From NCBI GenBank assembly GCA_900088475.1, contig FLMG01002561.1:1-21637 (forward strand): 21,637 bases of DNA, in the 5' to 3' direction. Numbering within the stretch: position 1 is the first letter of the stretch; the number at the start of each line of letters is the position of its first letter. Of the stretch, positions 8,755 to 17,400 are shown piece by piece. The stretch is from Hyphochytrium catenoides (Eukaryota; Sar; Hyphochytriomycetes; Hyphochytriales; Hyphochytriaceae). The notes under the pieces are model-generated. The model made no database searches and was not told where the DNA came from. It saw only the letters and a program-made list of their open reading frames with translations. Made by a program: the position numbers and the translations under genes.

Positions 8755-10695
8755 ATGGCCTCCAAGTGGCGGCAGATGACGGTGAGGCAGCTCCAGGATG
8801 AGCTAAGGGCTCGCGGTAAGCTGTGAGCCTGCCCTTCTCTCACTTAGAGCTTAAGCTAAGAAGTGGGGTGCAGGATTGAGGACAACAGGTCGCAAAGACG
8901 AGCTTCTCCAGCGATTGCTGGCCATGACAGGCATGGACGTATCAAGCACCTCTACAAAGAGAAAGCTCGCCGATATGGGCGGAGATCAAAGGGTGGATAT
9001 CTCGTACCCCCATCTAGTGAGTAAGAAGTCCAAAGATGAGCCATCGAGAAAGATCGAAGAGCTCTTTCAAAGATATGCAGGTGGAGTGCTTTGAGACCTT
9101 TGTCGACGTCTGCTTCCTTCCTCTTTCCTATTCAACGCGCTCGCGGCTCTGTCCAAGGTTGGAAGCCGAGCACGAAGCGCGCTGATAACTGCCATTGTCA
9201 ATCAACAATATGCGGCTCCTAATATCAAGCTGTCTCCCCGCATAGACCCTGATGACCCTGACGTGATGTCTGACGATGGACTCATGGCATTTTGTGAAGA
9301 CCTTTCCGTGGACCCAGCGGTACGATCGACGAATTATCTGACAGCTAAAGTAGACAATTTGAAGGAAGGAGAGATGAAAAGGAGTAGCCTGAAGAGCACC
9401 TCCATATCAGAGTGAGGATGGACTGCTCATTTTTTGAAGGACGAGAGTAGGGAGTTCACAGACGGTAAACTTCCACTGTATGAGAGGAATGACGGTCCAG
9501 CCCAGGCGAGAACAGAGAGAGAGAGAGAGAGACGGCCCGCGGTTTGGAGACAGAGTACATTGTCCAGCATTGTAGAAACTTAGACCTCAAATGTCTCTTC
9601 TGTGCAGGATCCCGTGATGTTAGTCATAGCTTTTCACATGGGCGCCAAGAATATGAGCTCGATCAGTAAGAAGGATGTTGCCCAACTGTTTGAGAAGCTG
9701 AGGTAGGTTACACTTTCTCGGTCTTCTTCTTGGCGATCTCTGGGCCTCATCTTCTATCGCTAACATGTGCTCTTCATCCTTGGCTGCATCCCTCCTGATC
9801 CCTGTTTGTACTCTGCCGATGAGCAGGTGTGGGTCAATCAATGAACTGAGGGACAAGCTTGGATTTCTGCGTCAGGATCTTTATAACGACAAATTTCCCA
9901 AAATATACACAGTAAGGCTCAGAAGATTAACGTCGCTCAGATGTGGGATCCAGTCCAACCTAACTCTGCTGGCTTCTCTTGCTGCCGTCCCTTTCTTTTC
10001 GCTCTCAATATCATTTCCCAGTTTGCATACACTTTCTCTTTAGAAGAAGGTCAGAAGAGCTTAGCTATGGACGTGGCACTAGAGCTTTGGCCAATGCTCC
10101 TTAAGGATAAATTCTCCCTTCTGCCCCAATGGATAGAGTTTGCGAAGGTAGCAAGCTCTTTCCTTAGCAAATACGTCTTCTCACCGCAATCTTTGGTTTG
10201 GAAGAGCTATTTTGGTCGTGAGTCTCCATACTCTTTGAGTTTGACCCGCAACGCCCATCTACGTCAAGGGATGATAGTCTACTAATGTACGTTTCCTTGT
10301 CCACTAGTCTCAGAATAGGAAAGCGGTATCACGGGACACGTGGTGTCAGCTCTGGGAATTTGCTAAGCAGAATAGTTCGGACCTCTCGAAGTATGATGAG
10401 GAAGGTAAGACGGGCTGCAGTTCCCGCTCTCGGCACTTGCATCTTCGAGCTTCTTTCTACGGTGGTATTAATACCTTGTTGCGTTTGCTTGGTCTGCTAC
10501 CATCTTCTGGTCCGCGAAAATGGCTCCTCATCTCTTTAGGTGCATGGCCAGTGATGATAGATGACTTTGTCGCTTGGATGAAGGAGAAAGAGAAGAACAA
10601 GGTGATCAAGGCCCCAGCTTATCGTCGTACTGCGCACCTTCAATGCTAAAACTCCCCTTTGTTTGACATAGGAGGAAACCAAGGAGAGCTCATAA
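8755..10695 (+). CDS. SAP-domain DCN1-like cullin neddylation factor, 9 exons
   Basis: DCN1 proteins bind cullins and the NEDD8-E2 (Ubc12) and promote cullin neddylation, activating cullin-RING ubiquitin ligases. Exons: 8755-8815, 8874-9080, 9246-9319, 9608-9702, 9827-9911, 10022-10147, 10308-10404, 10540-10601, 10672-10695; phases close, giving 276 aa. Residues about 7-41 form a SAP motif (MTVRQLQDELRARG then LRTTGRKDELLQRLL), a helix-turn-helix DNA-binding element. A basic linker (TKRKL, SKKSKDEPSRK) could act as a nuclear signal. The rest is a potentiating-neddylation (PONY) domain: DPVMLVIAFHMGAKN, GQKSLAMDVALELWPMLL, SRDTWCQLWEFAKQ and YDEEGAWPVMIDDFV. The Ala and Asp of GAWPxxID match two residues of the cullin-binding DAD patch described for yeast Dcn1. 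If the last, weaker donor (GTGATC) is not used, translation ends at 10649 instead, with 16 different terminal residues. The SAP domain replaces the UBA domain found in Dcn1 and DCUN1D1. Confidence 0.93.
9514..9532. repeat. (GA)n tract in intron 3 of SAP-DCN1
   Basis: About nine GA dinucleotides in a row inside intron 9320-9607. Nothing else is recognisable in that 288-nt intron. Confidence 0.8.
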
Positions 10696-10736
10696 GTTAT
10701 AGAGGAGAGTCAATTGCTTGACTCGTCTCTCTCCAT
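10696..10736. other. short convergent intergenic stretch before the gap
   Basis: Forty-one nt between the SAP-DCN1 stop and the run of N. The stop codon of the minus-strand EF-hand gene should lie here or inside the gap, but its frame cannot be followed across an unknown sequence. Confidence 0.4.
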
Positions 10737-10795
10737 NNNNNNNNNNNNNNNNNNNNNNNNNNNNNNNNNNNNNNNNNNNNNNNNNNNNNNNNNNN
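10737..10795. other. assembly gap (59 N)
   Basis: A run of 59 N. It interrupts the C-terminal acidic tail of the minus-strand EF-hand gene. True length unknown. Confidence 1.
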
Positions 10796-13700
10796 CTCAT
10801 GCTCTGACCACCATCGTCATACTCTTCTTTATCAGTCTCCTCCTCTTCCTCTTGCTCCTGATCTTGTTCCTCTTCGGAGGTACTTATAGAGTCCGGTCCT
10901 TCAGTTGAGTCGAGGGACCCCGTGTCCTCCTCCCCGGAGTCTGACTCTGACTCGCTGCTGTCCTTCGAGACAAGCTGCTCTCTGCAGGAAGATGGAAAAG
11001 TTGGGATGAGAAATAAAGTACTCTTCTATTAGCTTTCTACCCCTTGCTTCTCAGTAGTTTCTCTCTATGACCATCAATTCGCTGGCTCCCTATGTATAAG
11101 GGATCACGTATATGGTTGGCCCTAGATCGAAGTCTCCGTCCTTCACCCGACCTCTTCTCACTCTTATCTTTAGGTACGATTTGTGCCTCTTTCTGTCTAT
11201 TTACCCGCCTCAACCGGTTGTTTCCTCACTAAACACCCTGTCCCTTACAGTCTTACCGAAGGATGGTGAACTGCGTCTTCCTCTCCTTCCACCAGGAATT
11301 ACCTAAGAAGCTAGTCTGCAGTTTGTACTGGACTTGGATCAGTGGAGTCATCAAGCTCATATATCTCGTGTTAAGTTCCGTGAACTTGGGAGGGAAGCGG
11401 AAGAAATGTAAGGACTATGGAAGCTAGCGGACAGGTCAACTGCTAGAATGCTCCCCAAAAAGGTAGAGTCACCCAAGATAAGGATTGAGCCATGTTGGGC
11501 AAGTATTATTGAAATTGAGCTGTAAGATTGGAGGAGAGCCAGCGGTGGCGCCACATTGGGTGACGACTTCAGTGAAGCACTTACCTTTTCGAATGTCAGC
11601 TTATCGGTACCTTGGAGCTCCTTGGTGACGAGCACCATCAGGTTCTGCCCGACACCCAGCACCTTCAATAGCTCAAAGTATTGAGCAGGAGTGGCGTTGC
11701 CGTCCAGAGAACGGTCGAAGCCAGTGAAGAGGAAGTTATAGAGCTGGACGATAAAGAGGTCAGAGACAGGAATGAGGCGATTGACGGAAGAGGGAGAAGA
11801 CTTTGCAGCTTGATGCCAAGGGCAAAGTGAACCAAGAGAGTACGGAGTGAGCAGGGGGGGTTAGAACCCTCTTTACTGAACAACAGGTGTAGACGGGGCA
11901 AAAGCACTTAGACAAAGACACACACATACGATGTATCTAAAGCCGCCAAGGGACGGGAAGTCATGCCAGAGTGCTGGAAGACACAATAGGTACGCACCTC
12001 GCTGACGCCAAACATGCAGAACGTTCCAAGTGAACAGACGAACTGTCCGAAGTCAAGCTCCTTTATCTCCTCCCCGAGAGAGAAATTGAAGACTCGCACA
12101 GTGACAGAGTTCCGGGGAATCTAGTGATGGACAAAGCTTACTTCTCAGAAGGCAGGCTGTGGACAGAAAGAGACTGCTCCTGCACTCCTTCGCCTTCTCC
12201 GCTAGTTTCCTATCTTTTTTCTGCCTCTTCCCCTTCTCTGTTTCTCTCTCTCTTCCTCGTGGTTCCAGCGACGGTGAGCTGTCTCTTACCCTGGTGTACT
12301 GAAAGAACTCTGTCAAGCTTATGGTTCCGCCTCCATCGGCGTCCATATGTCTGAATAGCTGCTGGAGCCGTTCAATGTCGAGAGAGGTTAGAGCCAGGAA
12401 CTCCACAGCAGACTGTGGAAACAAGAGAAAGCGAACGGTAAGTGTGGCATAATGAGGAGCTCTCTAACACCAGAAGACGCTGTCAAATGAGGATGCATCC
12501 TGGGCATATGACGACGGTAAGCTCAACAAGGGATAGATCACGACTAATAATAGCACCATCAGTGGGCTCTGCTTTCCCTTGGCTTGCTGTCGTTCTTGGA
12601 CCTCTCTCTCCGCCTCCTCGATCTCAAATTCGGCGTCGGCCAGGGCTTCCCGAACTTTCTTGTTAGCTTCAAACCAGGAAAGACAAAACCCAAATCAGTT
12701 GAGAGCTTGTGGAAGGAGAGTAACCCATCTATGCCGTATTAAGCGCGGAGCGTAGAAGGATTAGGAGACGGGAGGGAGAAGAGGGAAGGCTGGAAGGAGT
12801 CAGGAAAGGCCCGCAAGCTATCTGCTCACCAGGATCCGCGGCAAGAATCTTTCTTAGCTCTACAATGTTCCTGGTCTGGTCCTTGATGTTGATCTTCCCT
12901 GTTGTTGTCCTTCCAGCTGACGCCTTCCGCACCCAGAGATACATCCCGGAGGCAAAGCCGAAGTGCCCTAAGTCTTCATCAATGCGCACGAAGTTTAGGC
13001 GAGCAAGTCGTGTCTTTAAAGCCCACCGCCGTTTGTCGGAGAGAGAAGAAGCCAGAGCAGAGGCACAGACAAGACACAGAGAGAGAAAGAGGGAGAGAAA
13101 AAGGAAGGAAGACCGATATTAGGCCTTATCGTGTGAAGTCTGTTGGTGGTTGCATGAAAGAGAAGAAACTCGGTCTGTCAAGATCAATGAGTTGTTTCTC
13201 TCCCTCCCTCGACACAAGATCCTTCTCACTCTCTCACTCCTACCTCCTCCTGCCTGGTATAGGATACTCTAATATCTGCCAGCATGTCGTCGTCCTTCAC
13301 TCCTCTGGCGCCTAGAACCAAAGAGGCTGCTCGCGGCTGGGCTGCTGGCCCGTTGAGCAGTGGATGGGAGAACGTCTTAAAGCCCAATGACTTTAGGTCC
13401 ACGTATCTCGGAGATAAAGGGTCAGCGTGAGAGAGACGAAGCTCTGTAAAGGGCTGTACACCTGGTGCAGCGGGAGGTGGTATATGGCAATGAAGAATGA
13501 GAGATGGGGAGAGAGAGAGAAGGCGTTAGCCTACAGAGGCCACACTCACACCAGGGATAGCAAGCTGCAAAACGCTCGAGTGAATTTCTCCTCAGAACTC
13601 CTATGCTTTTACTTCTTTTCCTTTCCTTCTGATCACTCTCAGCTCTCGTCTTCTTGGTGTTAACTCCTTTGTAAACTTTCATAGCTCAGATGCTCTCAGA

Positions 13701-13978
13701 TTCCAGGTTATTGACCCTTCTCTCTTTCCCCTACAGGCCACTTTCCCTTTCCCAGTTCTGCCTTTAATCACTCTTGGCATGCCCTCGCTCGCCTGTCTGC
13801 CTCAGCTCACCCTTCTCTGCTGACTTCTTCACCCAGATGTACACCGGCGCGTGCAGTCCCAAATCTTGAGGCAGTCTTTTGAAGCCACCTTCCTCCGTCA
13901 GGTGCAGCGGTGCCTGCGATGCCTCGAACTCCTGCAGCTCCGCCAGGCCCACAGTCAGGTGAAGATCGACAATACCCA
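10796..13978 (-). CDS. EF-hand protein with N-terminal MABP-like beta-prism repeats and acidic tail (partial, 9 exons resolved)
   Basis: Exons in coding order: 13978-13811, 13443-13244, 13013-12830, 12666-12557, 12412-12290, 12120-11998, 11743-11585, 11384-11257, 10981 to the gap; phases close among them (about 460 residues). The first exons encode modules of the form I-x-D-I/L ... GFxRLPxDLG ... YIWVKK: IVDLHLTVGLAELQEF with GFKRLPQDLGLHAPVYIWVK, and LADIRVSYTRQEE with FVRIDEDLG and GMYLWVRK. These resemble MABP-type beta-prism repeats; that assignment is tentative. A charged helix (REALADAEFEIEEAEREVQE) links to an EF-hand whose loop DADGGGTISLTE (12343-12308) has D1, D3, G6 and E12. A degenerate hand follows (DRSLDGNATPAQ, 11716-11681, lacking the final Glu). 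The C-terminal module LIQVQYKLQTSFLGNSWWKE recalls the end of other multi-EF-hand proteins. The tail is Asp/Glu/Ser-rich and is cut by the gap. The initiating exon is not resolved. A calcium-regulated, possibly membrane-associated role is inference. Confidence 0.82.
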
Positions 13979-14054
13979 CTATCAGCAAGTCGGACCAGTG
14001 ATAGGAGACAGTGGAGAGACGTTTGTTAGTGTTTAATCACAAGGAGGGACATAC

Positions 14055-14192
14055 CCTGAGGAGCCACAAGACATGTGCAGGGGTATGATACGGGTCAATA
14101 ATGGAGGAGGCAGACGTAAGTCTCAAAGTGCCACGAAGAAGAAGAAGCGTAGGAAGAAGGGAGACGGAGTGGTGTTCGTGGGCAGTAGGCAT
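14055..14192 (-). CDS. candidate first exon of the EF-hand gene (doubtful)
   Basis: An open frame starts at an ATG (14192, reading MPTAHEHHS) and runs to a good donor GTATGT at 14054-14051, ending in HTPAHVLWLLR. It lies immediately upstream of the first secure exon (13978), and the joined reading would look sensible. However, the donor leaves phase 0 while the next exon needs one carried base. Either a base is missing or extra in the assembly, or the real first exon is elsewhere. Confidence 0.25.
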
Positions 14193-14410
14193 TAGATCTA
14201 GATGCAATCCCTGAGGGTCGAATCAGAGAACTAACAGCAAATGTAGACGGAAGAACGCTGCAAAAAGGCGGACCGCGTAACGAATGCCGAACAAGGCTAC
14301 AGCATAAGCAGTGGGAAGCATGAGACACACACGGAGCGAGAGAGAGAGAGAGACAGAAAGACTTAGAAATGGGCAGAGCTATGGCCATAAGAGGCAAGAG
14401 AACTTCTCCG
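14193..14410. other. intergenic region between two minus-strand genes
   Basis: The 218 nt between the stop of the LRR-IQ gene (14411) and the candidate first exon of the EF-hand gene. It should hold the LRR-IQ 3' UTR and the EF-hand promoter. Apart from a (GA)n run at 14336-14360 I see no distinct signal. Confidence 0.4.
14336..14360. repeat. (GA)n simple repeat
   Basis: About ten GA units followed by a GACAGAAAG stretch, located just downstream of the LRR-IQ stop codon in the sense direction of that gene. Confidence 0.8.
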
Positions 14411-17400
14411 TCACGTACGAGGCTTTTTCAGTGTTGTCGCCTGCCTCTCTCGAATGACAGCCCGTATCCTTTCCCTGTAGAGGAACTGCTGCTGACGCCT
14501 CGTTGAAGCTTTGAAGAGCAGTCGCTCGGAGAAAGAGAGTGTGAGGAGGTGCTTCTGGATCTTCTCTTCCTCCTTCTTCCTCAGAGTCAGTAGAAGAGAC
14601 TGTCCCATTCTCTCGTCTACCTCCAATTTCCTTGTATCATTCTTCTCTTTGACTTCCATGTCGGTCTGCTTCTTCTTTTCCTCGGCTTCAGCTCTCCTTC
14701 TGGCTTCTTCCTTGTAGGCCCGCACCTTCTCTCTGTAGATCAAAATAGGGCTTGGGTCGATTCTCTTTTCTATTGCCTTGGCGGGTTGCTTCCTCCCTCC
14801 GCTAATCTTTGGCAGCATTGATGACTTTGGTAGCGTAGGCGTAGGCTCCCAGAGCTTCTTATTCACGATATTTTGCCAGTGCTCAATGGAGAAGTGTGAA
14901 GGGAGAGAGGAGGATGAGAGCTCTACGGAAGGGAAGACGGCGTCGAAGACTAGCTGTTCATTGTAAGTTGAGCTCAGCTTTCTCTGGATAACAAACAGGT
15001 CTTTCGCTTCCAGCTCAGCCGCTACCTGGAGGTCCGAAATCTCTTCCTCGATCTCTCTCTCCCTCTCTGCAGCGAGGGAGAGCGAGGAGAACACGTGGTG
15101 TTCATGCCTGGCGGTTAAGCTCTTCGCTTCCCGCAAGGACTCCAAGTGCGTATTTTCCATGGAGAAGATGATCTTCCGGTTAACAACTTCAAGTTTCTCA
15201 TGGAGCAGCTGCAGCGAGCGCTGACCGCGGTCTCTAAGCTTCAAAAGGCTGACATTATGCGAGGAAATGTTAGGCTGGAAGGGCATGCAAGGGCCACCCA
15301 TGGAAGGAACATGACCTAGGAAAAAACAGAATAGAAAGAGGAAAAGGCTCTCCAGGATAGATTTTTTTAGAGTGTGCGCTCTCCTCTGAACCACTGCCAA
15401 TGAGCCAGGAGGAGAATGAACTGGTAAAGACCGAGTATAAGGATGGGAAGAGTGAGAGAGAAGGACAAGCAGACGGATGGCGTGCTGATAGGAGAAAGAT
15501 AGCAGTTGGTGCTCCTCGGATGTGAAGATATAGGGAGAGAGAGAGAGAGAGACAGAGAGAGAGAGACAGAGAGAGAGACAGAGACAGAGACAGAGAGCAG
15601 AGAGAGAGAGACAGAGAGAGACAGAGAGAGAGAGAGAGGAAGGACTAACACAGCGAGGGACAAAGAACTCTGAAAGCGCATCTGTAACAGTAATAGAGGA
15701 TAAGCTACAAGCCTCGAAGACGAGAAAGGGGAATGATGAGAGCGATCAAGAGACTGGAAAAGAAGAGAGCGGGCCTGACTTACCGCCGCTTGGTCACCGC
15801 CATGCTCGCCTTTACCTCTCCGTCCAGGTCAATGAGACGCTGAGCAACCTTCCTTTTTCTCTCCAGAAGCCATAGAATTTGCAGCCGCAACATCTTTAGC
15901 TGGTCATCCCGGTCTTCTGCTTCGTCGTCTTCCGCCTCCCGCTCTTGTTCCCTCTTTCGTTCCTCTCTCGCGGAACGTAGAGAGTCCTCAACCGCAGTGA
16001 GGACGGTCTTCAAGCTGGCTAGCTCTTCACAGAGCCATCGAAGGTACTGCGCTGAAGAGGCCGCATAGAGAGATGCAATTGCCCTTATCTCTCTCACTTC
16101 GCTCTCTCCACTTTCTAGCACTGCGTGAAGCTCGAGCAGACCTGCTGCTGCGAGGCTTCGCGCTGCTTTACACAGCTGCAGACGGGTTGAGCTCTTCTCG
16201 TTCCCGTCTTTGCAGAGTGGCCGGTACTGGTCTTTTTCGGCTCTTTCGCTATCCGGAGAATCTGGCTTGCCCTGTCTAGGTTGAAGAGAAGGCAGCGCTT
16301 TGTCCCCTGTCTCTTCTCCATCTTTCACTTGCTCTCCTGCGAGGAGTAGTGAGTCGCCATTCTTTGTGTCTTGTTTGGCTCCAAGAGTCATGGATTTCTC
16401 TCCAAGCTCTGGACTATCTAGTTCCTCTTGTTTGACTGCTTCTGTCCTTTCGCTCACTATTCTTCTCTTCTCTTCTTCTATGGCCTTCATTGTCCTCGGG
16501 TGACTGGCTATTCTAAAGAAGGGAAGTCTCTTCATTTCCTCCTGTAGAGCTCTGAGATGCTCATCCAGGGAAGCGAGGAAGAGGAAGGTAAAGCTGTCTA
16601 TCTCTTGTACCTCTCTAACCCTTTCCCTTCTGCATGCTTCACCCAGCAGCTGCCTTCTCATCCTCAAGGGAAGGACCTTCTTGTCTCTTTCTGTCTCTTC
16701 TCCCTCTTTCCATTTGGCATTACGGAGCCCTGCAATCGCAGCGCTAGTCCTTTGCCGCACCTGGTGTCCTCTGAAGACTCGTTGGATATAAATGGCAGCT
16801 GCTGCTCTACCTCCTTCTGCATCTTTCCTTCCTTCTAAGATTCCCAAAGCATGGCTGCTAGATAACCGGGGCCCTAGGAAGGCAGTGGAGGGTGATCTAC
16901 TTGAGAGAGCAGACAAAGAAAGGTTTTTAGCAAAGGGAGATGTAGGAGAAGAAGGACGAAGATTTTGACGGCCCTTGTTAGCAGAGAATACAGAGCGCCG
17001 TCTAACTTTGTCCAAATACTTCCTCATAGTCCTTTGAAGCATTAGCGCGGCTCCTACGAGCTTTCTCTGTCTCCTCTCTTCTTCTGTCAAGGATTGGCTG
17101 ACATCTGTCCCATCCAGTGCCCGCTGTAAGAGGATAGCGGAGGCATTTGCAGAGTAAGAGATTGGTCCCGCCCTTCCGGCCTCGGCGAGAGAGATCGCTT
17201 CTTTCATACTTTCTTGGAGCATCCTTGCTCTCTGTAGGGCCGATAACAGCGGAGCGCTGTTGTCTGACGCTGCTACTCTTTGAGCAGCAAGGAGAGCGTC
17301 TCTTTTGTCGCTCTCCTCCTCCTTCTTCTTGAGCGCTGCAGCGAAGGCTGACGAAGAAAGAAGAACCGAAGAAGAGGAAGTATCCTTTGGGCTAAGAATG

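Noticed and set aside
10714-10908. Hydrophobic open frame spanning the run of N on the plus strand
   Set aside because: It is the complement of the acidic tail of the EF-hand gene and crosses unknown sequence.
12413-12556. Hydrophobic helix (PLMVLLLVVIYPLLSL) if exon 12666-12557 were read through its donor
   Set aside because: Splicing at GTGCTA in phase 0 gives a natural EF-hand entry sequence (SPLM then SAVEFLALTSLD). Reading on leads to a stop before the EF-hand, so the apparent membrane segment is intronic.
14095-14397. 100-codon minus-strand frame beginning MPLMAIALP
   Set aside because: Cys/Ser-rich translation through a GA repeat, no family resemblance, and it ends before any usable donor; it is probably non-coding 3'/5' flank.
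15367-15681. 104-codon Ser/Leu frame on the minus strand
   Set aside because: It is produced by the GA/CT repeat in intron 15249-15783.
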